Part shown: in pieces, positions 1-13,000 of the stretch
Layout: each line of letters opens with the position of its first letter
Position numbering within the stretch: the stretch's first letter is position 1
From: Ornithodoros turicata
Lineage: Eukaryota; Arthropoda; Arachnida; Ixodida; Argasidae
Length of the DNA: 64,000 nt
NCBI RefSeq assembly: GCF_037126465.1
Contig: NC_088204.1
Span: forward strand, 70,245,807 to 70,309,806
Direction of reading: 5' to 3'
Position numbers and translations under genes: made by a program
The notes under the pieces: model-generated
The model's database searches: none
What the model saw: the letters and a program-made list of their open reading frames with translations, nothing else
Told to the model about the DNA's origin: nothing

Positions 1-947
1 TGTTATTGGTCATGGGTGCTATCACTTTCGATATAGGATGAGCTATTTCGAAGCATTTCCGTTGTGTACAAAGCTATGATTCTGGGTTATTCTGGTCAAC
101 TCTAACGAGGAGAGGCACATCTATGCCGCTTGCCCTGTGAGGACACTTGAGTTTTTAAGCATGACCCTAAAAATTATTTCAGAGAGGGATGGTACTTTTT
201 GCTTTGTTCCTTGGTTTAGATCTTGACTTTCGCAATTCAACTTCCGAAAAACCGTTCACTTGACCCCGTGTGAACATTGTTTCACGGCAGTCATCGCGTT
301 CCGCAAGGAACAAGGCGCAAATTATATGACCTCTGCAACCGTTTATAGGAATATTCATTTTTAGGCACTAAAGTGTCTCCACATAGGCAGCAGTATAAGC
401 GCACCCAGTCCTCCTACGCCCGCCCGTGTTTCTTTGAAGTAACTATCCCCAGTATGCAAGACGGCAATGAAGTAAATGTGGACCCGAACTGAATAGCTGT
501 GTACACAACAGAAATGTCCTGAAATAGCTTACGTGATATTGAAAGTGGTATAGAACCCTCAGACCAAAAAAATCTCTTATACATACTGCTTGCGACACGG
601 TTGTCTGAAATCAGGTTTATCCCGTCTCCAAATTTCGAATACCAAACACGTGCATCACGTGGTCCACCTTTGAATACGATATTCGGACAACATGTTCAAG
701 GACAACCAATGGAATATACGCTACAGAACTGCTGCCAGGCGATTTCAGGCACTGAAATAAAGTTAAAATCCGGGCGGTTTGATGATCCAGTCTCAAATCG
801 ATTTGTCACTTTAGTTGTCCCCTTACACTGTTCCTGTTTTTATCGCTTTTAGGATATCAGACAAACGTGTCGCGAGCAGCACACTTGCGCTGTTGGCGCA
901 CAAAGCGAACAAAAATCGTATACCACACCTACTTAGTAAGATTTATA
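1..947. other. Intergenic stretch, nothing recognised
   Basis: AT-rich sequence with short chance open frames. I see no conserved domain, repeat structure or RNA gene. Confidence 0.5.
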
Positions 948-1810
948 CAGGGTGTCCCAGAAAACGTGTCACTGTATTATAAGAAAAAAACTACACCACC
1001 TAGAGTCATGCGGTCAACGGTATTTGTTCTTGCTGGGTTTTTGCCACCTCCTCATGTGAATGTCGTGTAACGTAAGTTTTTGCGAGCTTAAGTCTGAAAT
1101 TTGCCTAGTAAAGGTCACTTTTTTACCCCACCAATGTGAAGAGCGTGTCTAATTTACTCACATTAATGATAATTGACAGGGATATTCTGGAGCTATCCCA
1201 TCGAAAAAAATAGCCGAACATCATGCGCTACGGAGGTCGCACAGAATAGCGCACAATGAATTTTTCAGCGCAATCTGTGTTAGGCCGACGAAATGAGGTT
1301 GGAAACCCAGCCCACCCCGGCATCGCAGAAAGAGATAACGCAGGCATGGCTTATCACGTCCGACTTCCGCTGGGATATGCTTGCCCTCTCCCAATTTTAG
1401 GAACTGTTACTTTTTCTACTATCACTCTGTGGGCTGGCTTCGGAACCTCCTTTCGTCGGACTGCGAGCGATTGCGCTCAGAAAGACATCGCGCGTTATCG
1501 TCCGGTGCTCCGAAAAGCATGATATTCGGCTATTTTTTTCCGATGGGATAGCTCGTGAATATCACTGTCAATTATCATGAATTTGAGTGAATTCGGCACG
1601 CTCTTCATACTGATGGGGTAAAAAAGTTACCTTCCCTTGGCAAATGTCTGAGTTCAGTTCGCAAATATTTGCATAATTAAACTTGGGATACATGACATCA
1701 ACTTTACAAGGTGGCAAAAACCTAATAAGAACAAATGCCGTTGACCGCAGGATTCTAGGTGGCGTAGTTTTTTTACTATAATTCAATGACACGTTTTCTG
1801 GGACACCCTG
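948..1810. mobile_element. MITE with long inverted ends, TA target duplication
   Basis: The ends read CAGGGTGTCCCAGAAAACGT and its complement, and similarity between the two ends continues inward for well over 100 bp. TA flanks both sides (946-947 and 1811-1812). No coding capacity is visible. The CAGGGTGTCCC end is common among arthropod TA-inserting DNA elements of the Tc1/mariner type. Confidence 0.8.
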
Positions 1811-2229
1811 TATACGTGCAAGAGTAGTGCACAGCCAAAGGATGCTAATCTGTCTCCAATACAGGAATGAGCTAACACACACATGCAAAAAAAAGATAAA
1901 ACGATAAAAGAAAGAATGGCACACCGCAGCTAACTTCGTTCGTGAACTTGTACTCGGTGCAGGTAGCCTAATACATGGTGCCGGTTCATGTGGTGATTAT
2001 CTGTACTTGTGTTGTGATAACTGCCGAAACAAGGGATACGTTCGCGTGGGCACCCGCAGAGGTGAGAAGGAATCAGGCCCATAAACTAATTAACGATAAC
2101 AAGCAATTTAATATTTACACAACGCAGTATGGTGTCAATACTAGAAAACACATGAACAACAGTAACAAGCACTCCAAAAATAACCGAACGCGCCCCGTGT
2201 GGACAACTTTGACCTACTCCTCCAGAAGA

Positions 2230-2880
2230 ATAGTCTGACCATGAAGTCACCAGGGCCTGACGACACCGACGTGCTTCCTGAGGCCGTAGACACGGAAGAT
2301 GACTTCAGCGGAGGCTTACATTCCGGCTCTCCAAGTTCAGGATTCGGTTGCCGCTTTCGTCGATCTTCCTCAGCCACGGTTTCAGCTCGTTGTCCACGAC
2401 TCGAGTCTAGCGGCAGCGGCGACAGTTGACTGGAGCGACTGGCCTACAGTCTTGCATGTGGACTCTGGGTCCCTGGACTTCAGCAGCCGCCTACGTCTGC
2501 CCATCCCGCTTCTCATCGTCGTCGGATGCCCCTCGTCGGTCAGTCACGGTTTCTGAGTGGCCTCTGCCTCAGCTTCGGTAGCCCGGGTCAAGGTCTGGGT
2601 AGCACGGGTCAGTGCAGGTGGAAGATGACGTCGCCTGCGATCTCGGTTGAGGCTGGATCCGTAGGCCGCCGTTGTCGATCTTCCCCCAGGCCTCCACCCG
2701 GGCTCCCGCTTTCGTTCTCGTGGTCGTCCGCTGGCTGGCTCGGCTGTACCTGCTGGCTTCGATTCCACTCCCAGCTCTGACTCTCCTCTCCCTTTCTTGA
2801 CGTCACTCGGCGGCTTGTAAGCTACTGTTTGTCCTTCGTTGCCCGAACCTCGTGACACGGCCTGGCCAATCATATATCAC
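2230..2880. other. GC-rich block with open frames on both strands
   Basis: Composition changes sharply from the AT-rich flanks. Several frames are open on both strands, rich in Arg, Ser, Pro and Glu. Two internally similar stretches (around 2350 and 2665, both with GTCGATCTTCC) suggest an old tandem duplication. It could be the leader or gag-like part of a retroelement, or a CpG-rich promoter. I recognise no domain. Confidence 0.3.
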
Positions 2881-5800
2881 GACCTCCAGACCCAGACAGC
2901 ACTAACGGGTACACAAAACGCGACGGACAAACAATTCGCAGAAACGACCAGACAAACAAAAGTAAAAAGTAAAAATCCGTTGACGCATTCCAGTCCCAAA
3001 GAAACTCACTTTCACGGCAAAGGTGATCACTATACAAAAGATCAATTGATACAAGGACGACAGACGCATTGGGTGCGCCAGAGATTAATAGAAGGGTGTA
3101 TGAATCCGTCCGTGAGTGCAGGAGGAATATTTTCGCAAAACGATAGAAGATATCACACAATGTATTATGGAATCGGTGTACTCAAATTAATATGAACGTC
3201 ATAATGTGACAGAACGTCACAATGTCTACGACTCGACTGACGGATACCACCACGGACAAAAGCAACCATATGGTGCCTAAAAGCCTGAATTGAGACTTCG
3301 TGTTGTGTCTGTCCCTTCGTGTTCCCTAGTGTCGGGGTTTTTACATCTTCACCAGCTCGCTTGCTTCCTAGCCATTTTTTCATTGTCTGAATGAACGCCT
3401 GTCTTCATGTCTTTCCTTATCTCTCACTTACCAGCACCGTGAGCTGGCTAAAAGTTTGGTTGGTGCAGAAGATGCGACTGTTTAGTGTTTTCTCTCGATT
3501 TAGCATTGTGCGAGTGACCCGCTCAGTTGAGACCTTCGCTACGATGCGCCGCAGTGCACATACACATTTGCGAAATTAGCTTCAAATAAAGAAAAAAGTA
3601 TTGAGCTTAACAAAAAGTACCTCTGAATTTTTTGCTACGTCTTGCTAGGATGACGGTGAATCGAATGGCACCTCCACCCGACCTCCACGTACCGATGCTT
3701 TTTTCGTCAAAAATGTGCATTTTGTTGAATTTCCACAATTTCCCGATTGTGTGCAGCTTATGACGCCGTAAAAAATCGGGATGCAAAATCGGGGTGCGAA
3801 AATTGTCACTGCATCCACGGGACTGAATTTCTTGTGTGCTTAAAGTGCAACACTGGGGATATTCGCCAATTTCTTTTTTTAGGAAGAAATTCTAGAATTT
3901 TATAGTGCAACAAATAAATTTGTACAGACCTTCCAAATTTCGTGCAAGCAACAAGCGTCGTGCCCGTCGAGTGGGATGGCAAACGTTGCTTAAACACCCT
4001 AAATAAAAACTCCCCCGTCAAATAAGACGCTTTCTAACATGTTCCGTGCCTTACGTGGGCCATAACGTCTGCCAAAAGCGACATCGGTTTACGCCGAGTA
4101 CTGCATCTTTGAGGGACCTTTTCATCCATAAAGTTCAGTATCGTTCGAAGAAACCGACGTTTTCTTGCTTTCCGAATTAATAAGAAACCACCAAAACAAT
4201 TCGCACAAAACTCTAGAAGTGGTGGCCGAGCGGCACTTGTAGATCATTCAGCGTGGAATGGCACAACTTATTATTATTTTTTTTTTTTTTACTGTACCTT
4301 TTGCGTGGAAACATCCTTTAAACACGCCTTCTTTTTGCTAAGTAGCACAGCAGAAGAAAAATGTACTACATCTTGTCTTGAAAAGTGTGCTTGCGAGAAG
4401 GTGTGAAATTTTATTTATTTATTTATTTGTTCATTTATTTATTTATTTTTTCACAACGCGGCACACTGTCGGCTGTGGGACGTTCACAAGGTCCCCGCTA
4501 CAGTTCGAAAAGTCCTAGCGTCATAAAATCACATTTCGTCGAGCAGCTGTACCGCAGGAGGCAGCGTCAGGCCACGATTGGACGCACCTTCCTCCAGCGG
4601 CAACTCCAAAAGGCTTCGTACGGTTGCCTGCATGAAGCGGCACCGTATACCACATGAGGTACTCGTGATCATCAAAAACAGGTTGAAAGGGAGTTTGATG
4701 ACCCCTTATTGAACGTCATCGTATACAGTGCACTCTAAGGAAAAAAATGAGTGAAATGGAGAGTAAATGCAGCATCTAGTCCCCATTGTGGTCTCCTAGA
4801 CCCGGCATTTACATCCTAGGACCGCAAATTGTCACTGACCTTCGGAAATGGTCTTCCGAATGCAACAGCCTACGTAAATATGTGCTCTTGGTCAATTTTA
4901 TGGCACAGGGCTGCATAATTGGGCCAACTTAGCAATTTTTTTGCCTACGCATAATAAGAGACAGCGGTTCTTTCGTCACAAATGGTGCTCTATGTATGTC
5001 GCGACATTTTATATCACTCGATATATCATGGTTACGGTTTGATTCAAGGTATTTTCATTCATGCGCACGAATTATGTACCTGGAACTCTTAGAACGTGGA
5101 ATGCAGTCTCCACTCTGTCATATCCATTTACCCTAGTGCATTCACTGGCCAAAGGGACTATCATATGTGGAGATGAATTTACTCCTCAAAAGGAGCAAAG
5201 TCACTCTTTCTTCTTTCTTTCTGAGACTGTGGTAGTGCTGTCAGCACCCCGTTCAAGGCCCTCGTGGCACAAAACACAGTCGATGAACGCAGCGAATAGC
5301 CTGTCTTCCGCCATGACACCAGCCACACTTGAGTTGAGTAGAGACACTAAATAAGCTACGCTTCAGACTATCGACACTGAATTAGAAGAGCGAGCATGCG
5401 CCATCTTGTTTCTGCGCCGCACTACTCACGCGCACGCGCACTTCAGAGCACTTTGGCGCGTGATGCCATCTATCGTGCGCTGGTGATATGTTCCTTTCGT
5501 TTGCAAGCAGCTCATCAAAGCTGACGGCATTGAGCTCACCCTGACAACCCTGGGACGCTCCGGTTGACAATAAATGAATTACCTCACAACAATCACAGAC
5601 GCTTCTCTCTCCCAGAGGAATCATGATGTTAGCCGTCTTCGATCCTCAACTGGGGATGGTACCGGTGTGGTGCGGAAGCAAGATGGCGCTCCTACTCTCC
5701 CTTGGACCTCAGTGGCGATACTATGAAGCTTATTTAGTGGCTCTAGAGTTGATGAGCGTTCTCGATGTAGCACCAATACTACCTCGAGATCTTCGCGGAA

Positions 5801-6969
5801 TGCACGGGGGAAAATGGGGGGGGGGGGAGTTCCCTTCGAGGAGCGTCTCGAGTCGAGGTTGACTTATGAATCGCAAAACCGGCGTCGATGAGCAGTTCGA
5901 GTCGGGTTCGGAGTCGAGGCTCGTTCATGAGTTCGGCTGTAAGAATCGCGTGTTTCATGCGAGATTTTTCACTTTTCTTTCCGATTCCCCATTCTCTTCG
6001 AGAGAGAATATTCCGCCCAATTTTAAACAATCCTTCTCTTCCGGACCTCCTTTGGACAGCACGAAAGGACCGCCATTTGGAGGGGTTGCTGTTGGGCCAC
6101 ATTTCCTTGCAACTTTCTCTTCCATCGACACGCTATCGGTTTCCTTGTTTTCTAATAGGGCCTTGTAGGTTGCCTTATCTGCTGTTACGTATGATGTTCA
6201 TGTTGTCGTACTTGGCAGCGCGGCAGACAGCGAGAGCATATTGTCAATGCGTCAACGTTTAACACGTGTCAAGGTGAGCGGAAATGAAACCCAACAGCAA
6301 TTGTCTGTTTCATATGTGATTAAGCTCCCGCAGGCTATAACGCCTGCGCAGGCAGCACAGGAATTTCCTGAATTTCCTAAAAATGTCCGTTCTGAAGCCC
6401 ATGTAGTGGAATACTTTTCGTATCAAAATAAAGGCCGGTAGCTTGGCTTTACGATATGATTTTTGTACTCTGTACTTTTCCTACCAGACGCGATGGAAGC
6501 AATCATGTTTCTCTTCATTACGAAAGCATAAGCCGGGTTCAAAACTGCCACTAGCTCAAGAAGGCGACCCTCTGACGAAAGCAGCTTTGTGAGTTCCTAA
6601 GGAAAGGAACGAAAGCCGCAGAAGGAAAATCTCATACAGAAATGTCGCCTTGTATTTTGATAATTTGACGCTCAACCTCGGCAATTTGCGAATACGCAGG
6701 CTACGCACGTGGCTGCTCCTCTTTTACATATTCGGTTTACCAGGTGCGTCGGTATCGTACATAGTGAGGAAATTGATAAGAAATTCATGCAGTAAATATA
6801 GTTGTAAACAACGTGCGTTGGCGTGGTTCTCCTGCACACGTTGCTCATCGCCTACTAACAACAAGAGCTTTATTTTGAGGTGATGAATGGGAAGTTTCAT
6901 CGCCAGGGGCGATACGCTAGCCCAATCATCAGCCCTTTACTATAAGCGTACACTGCCAATCTGTTTTAG
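2881..6969. other. 5' flank of the P450 gene, mostly unassigned
   Basis: Holds a TTTA microsatellite near 4408-4450 and a 12-base G run at 5816-5827. A stretch at 6880-6935 repeats the sequence at 16945. The missing P450 anchor exon may lie here or outside the window. No frame combines an ATG, a hydrophobic segment and a phase-2 donor convincingly. Confidence 0.4.
4408..4450. repeat. TTTA microsatellite
   Basis: About ten TTTA units with one TTGTTCA interruption. Confidence 0.85.
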
Positions 6970-7066
6970 ATGGCGAAGGAAGAAATTAAGCGTTTTCAAA
7001 GAGATGGGGCTGGATGGACCAACGCCCAACCTCATCTGGGGAAACCTACTTGAGTACGACGGAAAG
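6970..7066 (+). CDS. P450 exon a: hinge region
   Basis: Encodes WRRKKLSVFKEMG followed by DGPTPNLIWGNLLEYDGK, the proline hinge after the membrane anchor. The acceptor is the pyrimidine-rich CTGTTTTAG and the donor is AAG|GTACGT. The exon enters with one base of a split codon and leaves at phase 0. An in-frame ATG lies upstream at 6887, but those codons come from a dispersed repeat (compare 16945) and encode no hydrophobic anchor, so I take this stretch as intron. Confidence 0.85.
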
Positions 7067-10000
7067 GTACGTACATCGTCACGTGATTCTTAGAAAGCTA
7101 ACAGGCAAGCAGGCAACAAAAAAGGAAAAAAAGAAGCGGCAACACGTATTTTGGTATTGGAGGTATTTGGAGGTGTTTTTCGTCGTAGACTATCAACCGC
7201 TCTGCCACAGCTTGTTGAAAGGACAGTGATTAGTGAGTTTTAGTATATCGTACGCTGTCGCTTTTGTGTACGTAAAGGATAGCCTATTGGCACCACCAAC
7301 GCTGTCCCTTACGTGCGCAAAGGCGATAGCGTACGATGTACTAAAACTGACCTGTGGCTGCCTGTTTCCCTCTGCCTCGACTGACATTTTCTTTTCCTTT
7401 GTGTTACTTATCGGGATAGCTCGTACTTCAATATCACGCCATGTGAGACGGAATAGAAACAATCCAGGGTAATTGGTATGGGTTCATGATGGCGAATAGC
7501 AGCAAGAAGACAAGGGCATAGGCAGAAGTAGACAGGACAACTGCAGACTCTAAATTGAGGTTTAATGAAAGAAAAAAAACAGCATCTTAAACGCAAACAT
7601 AGAAAGCTAACACGGTTGAGAGTGTGCAGTTGTGCTGTCTACTTCTACCTGTGTCCTTGTCTTCTTGCTGCTATTCGCCATCATGTGGGATACTTTCCGC
7701 GTTTCAGTGGGTGCCGTAGTCCAAAAATAATCGTGCCGTTGCACCGTTCAGAGGGGATGGAGCATAGTATTATGGATGCATATTGTTGTCACCTTTAGTT
7801 CATATGTTAGATTATGTTCACCGGATGGTACCTTATGTTCGCCGGAAGACATCTTAATTCCGTTTCATTTTATTAAACCTTACAGGCACTTCAAGGGGCG
7901 TTACATAAGGTGTGGGGTTTGATCAACAAAGAGCATAAGAGGAAACATGAAATTGGAGTGCTACAAATTTGCCAAGCACTCACACGACTAAAATCAAGAA
8001 AAGAGAGAGAGAGATAACAATAGCCTATTCAACTTACCAGAGCATTTCACTGAAGGACCCGCTTATTGATTCATATTATGTCACCTTCTCGTTGTTGCTT
8101 TATTCTCAAGTGAGCGGTGCCTAATGATATGAACACTGCAAAGTCTTCGGCATATGTGATATCACACGGCAAAGATTTCCATAGGTTGACCATGACCTGG
8201 TGTGGAGAGTGAAGGAACCTCTGCGACCGGACCGCTGTAGGAAAGACCCTTAGTGGAACCCTTGCATGGGTAGGCAGAACGAGTAGGGTATCGAGGGCGA
8301 GAGGGACATTGGGGGAAGGCCGCGATCTCGGTTGGAATAGAACATTTCGTCTTTGTTCCGCTTTTTTTACTTTCGTGTTAGCGCCGCGAAGCAACTGTGG
8401 CAATGAGCGGCGTACAGACGAAGACAGATGGAGAGAGGACAGCAGGAGGGAATGGGAGACAGGGAGGTCTTTGTTTTGAGCGGCGCAATGTACGTACCAG
8501 GTGTTCTACGGCACAATGTTACTTTTTTCTTCTTCTTTTTTCAAGAAACGGGTACCAGCACTGACAGAATGGGCAAAGAAGTATGGCGACATATTTGGGT
8601 ATGTTTCATATTTTGCATACGTGACGTTTATGTTCATACCACCGGATGTCATATCCTCGAGCATGTGGCAATAGAAGACACATACACGACGCACACAGAG
8701 TTATGTGCTTACGCGTGTGTTGCCTTTGGTGTTGTCTTGTACTCAAGGGTGTGACGCGTCATTGAAGTTTACACCAGCTAGGCTGCGAAATTCTGTTTTC
8801 AGTGTTCATGCCACTTTCAGGGTAAATAATCGGTGTACCTGACCGCTCACCAAACGAATTCGTGCAACCACCGTAATTACATTTCGCCTCTTCCTATACA
8901 GCTACGTCGTGTGGTATAAACGAATTTTTTGTACCATAATACTTATGCCTCCAATATGATACCAGTGCTCGTTTTCTCAAGGTTCTATAACGGGGATATT
9001 CCGACGCTTGTCGTAAAAGATTTACAAGTACAGCAGCGCATCTTTATCAGTGACTTCACCGACTACACTTACCGCGGTGTAAGTATACCTCCGTCCGTAG
9101 TGAAAGTTCGTAAGGATTAAAGAGAGCTTTGCCTGTAGGGCACAAAGTGTCTACCTAGAAGCGTCAGGACAATACCCGAGCTATTTTAACTCACACAAGC
9201 TGGGTAGGCGTTTATTCCCTGACTCATATCGACATGTCCGTTGTCTAGTAGACACTACATCAAAGCAGACCCGTCACTGTATTCATAGGTTAAGTCACCA
9301 GCGATACTCCATTGTGTTGAGTGCAGCGTGGCTATTCCTTTGTGATTTGCGGGAAGGTGTCGTACGTGAAATTTAATTCAATAAAGTCGCGTAGTCTTGG
9401 AGAAGAACAGAAGGAACGAACCAAAGGGTACGCACCTAGATTCCGTTTTTATTTTTTGACGCCAAGAGGAGCAGGCATCTCTGCCTCATGGTAAAAGAGG
9501 TACTTGAGAAAGGTCAAGAAAGGTACTTTGAGGTAGAGCATGAGGTAGGACAATGAGGTAGGACAATGAGGTAGAGCATCACCTCTTGCACTGAGAACGC
9601 TTTGCTCATTATCACGCAAAATAAAGTCGTTATTTAGTCTGCTTGGCGACTCTGAGCACCGTCCCAATGCACCACGCCCCAGATGTTCTCTTTCGTTTCC
9701 CGATTTCGATACGAACTGTCGCTAAGATGTTCATTACACATTGTAGTCTACCATGCGAACGGATGAGCAGCATCCTTACTTGGGGACAAGTCTATTGCAC
9801 GCAAGGGGCATCCAATGGAAGAAGAATCGCGTCTGTACTAGCCAGGGAATGACAACTTACAAGTTTAAACAGGTAAGCATAGGAAGCACGCCTGGTTTTC
9901 TTGAACACGCACTCTAAAATAGACATGGATGTGTATGGGGAGCTTTTAGGGGTCTATCTTCAGAACGAACACGTCCGTGACAGGTGTCCACAGGCCTGGT

Positions 10001-13000
10001 TCAACCTTGCCTTCCTTTCATTTCATTGGCGCTTCAATTTTCGACGGCCGTTCATAATCATAGATGTCTCGCGACGTATAGCCACCTAACGTAATGTCTG
10101 TTCTGGAACGATATCCTCCATCGACCACCTTTCTCCATTTCTTTAAATCACAGCGTACATGAAGAAGCTACACGAATTAATGGAACAGAAATACTGAATT
10201 CATAATGGATAGACATGAATGAAAGCTCGGTGGAACAGAAAGAATAAATCTTATAATCGTCGTCGTCGTTTGAAGTTGAGAAGTTGAGAAGAAGTTGGAC
10301 TCGATACCATGTGGCATCCTTGAGAAGCTACCTCTTCTCAGGTAGAACACTATACCGAAAGTGAACCCTCTATTCCATATGTTACATATCTGATACATAC
10401 AAAACCTCCCCTATATACCTATATCTAAATGGCATGTCCTAATTTCGTAAACTGTTTACTTAACTTAATATCGTTATACGACGGTCTCCAAAGATACAGC
10501 CATCTGTTGTGCCATTTGTGAAGCCGAGCAATTCCGGGAAGACGAAGAAGTAGAACTTGAGACAGGGCTTGAAAGGGCTAAATGGTACACAATCTTCTGG
10601 GCCCGCTTGCACGAAACAATCCTCGGTACGATCCTCAATGCTCACCTTCCTCAAGCATTTCATTCCTCAACTGAGGAATGTATGGGTTGCAGCAGAAAGT
10701 GGCTTGCACGAACGCTTTGAGAGATGTCCTAATTTGAGTGGATCATTGGCTAGGAACTTCCGGCAGGCTGTTATTGGCAAAACGGCCTCCAAAAGTTCCT
10801 CCTCGAAAAACACTGCGTCATTTCACGTTTAGACCAACCAGCGATCGCTCTGAGCGGCACTGTCGTCTGCTTCTAGCATCGCCCCATAGAATTTTGCAAA
10901 TCCACAAGAGCGAGCGATTATACCATTTTCACTCTTATACACGTATTTGTACTTTTTGTAAATAAATGAACCTGACATTACCCACTGTCTCTTCCGTGTG
11001 TCTCAGAGTTCAGGAGAATGTCATTCCAAACGGGTAAGTAGCAAAACGACGATAAATCCAGAGACACGGAACAGAAAAAAGACAACAGGATTCTCAACGC
11101 AATCTTGCTTTATTATATACATTGGTTTTATATTGGGTTCCGTTCCGTTTGCAATGGAAGTGACATAAAGACATTCACACAGTTCTGTGAATATAATATT
11201 TATTTCACCAGTCTACGAAATGTTCAAAATATCGCAAAGCCTCACTGCCGAAAAGTCTCAGACCAGTGTGCGACACGGCCGCCATCCCCCAGAAACAAAA
11301 CGATGTCATTTACCTTCTCCAGTTCCAGTATACAAAAAATGCAAGGTACGTGCTATAAGTGCATTAACCTATGGTTGCCTAACTAAGAGAAGTACACTAT
11401 GTATAGATGAGCCCCGTTAGTCGTACACGTCCGTTGTGAAGAGCAACGTGGCGGCAGGACCACTGTCGCAAAAACTCCTGCTCACCCAACAAAAACAGTC
11501 TGTGTTCTAAGTAGTCTGTCACCAGTTGAGTCACCATGGAGAGTCTAGGGTGCATCGGGCGGTTTCTTCTATTCTGAGCTACGGCTGTGCAGCGAAATTT
11601 CCAAAGCGTAAAAGCTGTCATTATCATGATTAGCTGTTCGAACCTTGTCCTGATCTGTTGTCCTCATCCACACAGTTCTACATCACAATCAACCTGTACG
11701 AGGCGCATGACCTACTCCACTGGAGTTATCAAATGTAGCAAGAACAACTTCATGCACTAGATGAGACAATTAAATGTAGAACGACGAACACAGCACCACA
11801 CGACAGGCTGTCGCTTCGTGTACGTTGATGATGTCACCCGCTGTGATGAAGTTTCCAGTAGCCAGGAACTGCAGTGTCAGCAGCATTTGTAGCGCATTTG
11901 AAGGGATGTTATGAAAAGTATTCCATCCCTAGTAAACCGGAACCGCCGTTGCAGCTCACCTTCATCTAGATATAGAGTCCAAATGATTTTGACGGTCTCT
12001 GTAGACTCGCGGCCGCGCCAACGAGAGTGCAAGCCGATGACGACATCGCAGCGTCAACGCGATCCATGTTAGTGCTAGCGTAAAGGGCGGTAGAAACAGC
12101 GGTGAGAGAGCTAGTAGCTTCCTCAGCCCTTTCGGCGCCACTGTCCTACCTTCCTCATGGCTACGATCTGCAACTTGTTTCGTGCAAGCCACTTTTCCGC
12201 TTGAGGACGTCACAGAGGAAGGAAAGTGCCGAGGAGCGTCCCGGAGTGTCCTCAAAGTGGTTTGTGTAAGCGGGCCCTGTGCTGATCTCATAGAGTGAAC
12301 AATACAAGCTGTGTAGTGAAAAGGCTAAATGGTTAGAGGAAGTCTAGGAAGATGAGAACACAATCTTCTGTAACTCATCTTATAGAGTCAACAACACAAA
12401 TGTCTATGGAGAGAATTGATATTGGACTTGAAAACCCTTATTTTTCTGTATGTGTATATCTAAAGGCTATAGAATTGTCGGTGTTGTTCTAGATGTCTTT
12501 TGGAACATATCGAACTTCTGTTTTATTTTTGTCATTGTTACTTCTGTTGTCATCTGGCATTTTTTGGTATGTATCGCAGGCGATACTCTTACTCTACGCA
12601 GTTTGGTTAGTTGATAGAATTCCACAATTTTTCGTGTTTTTTTTTTTTTTTTCGTGTTGTGTAGTATTTTCATGCAGGTTCGAGTGAATGGTATTTTCTC
12701 GGACGACTCGTCATGTCTACACCTTTTCTTCTTTTTCTTTACTTATTTTTTTCGTTTTCCCTTTCTTTTTATTTCGCACTATTAGCACTGGTGCTGTTGC
12801 ATTATTTTTTTCTCCCATCACCAGTTTTCAAACAGATCTACAAATGAGAAATGCAGATTTTGCGGCGTACTTGGGTTTCAGACATGCCTGCGCCAGAACC
12901 TTTCACTTTTGCTTCACCAAAGAGAGATAGAGAGAAATTGCTGTCACATTTTTCGCCTGGAATGGTTTTCATTGTAAATGTAACGTTTCGGCATACTTAG

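Noticed and set aside
6887..6969. ATG at 6887 as the P450 start codon
   Set aside because: The codons from 6887 are in frame with the first exon but come from a repeat also found at 16945, lack a membrane anchor, and a good acceptor (CTGTTTTAG) lies just before the conserved sequence.
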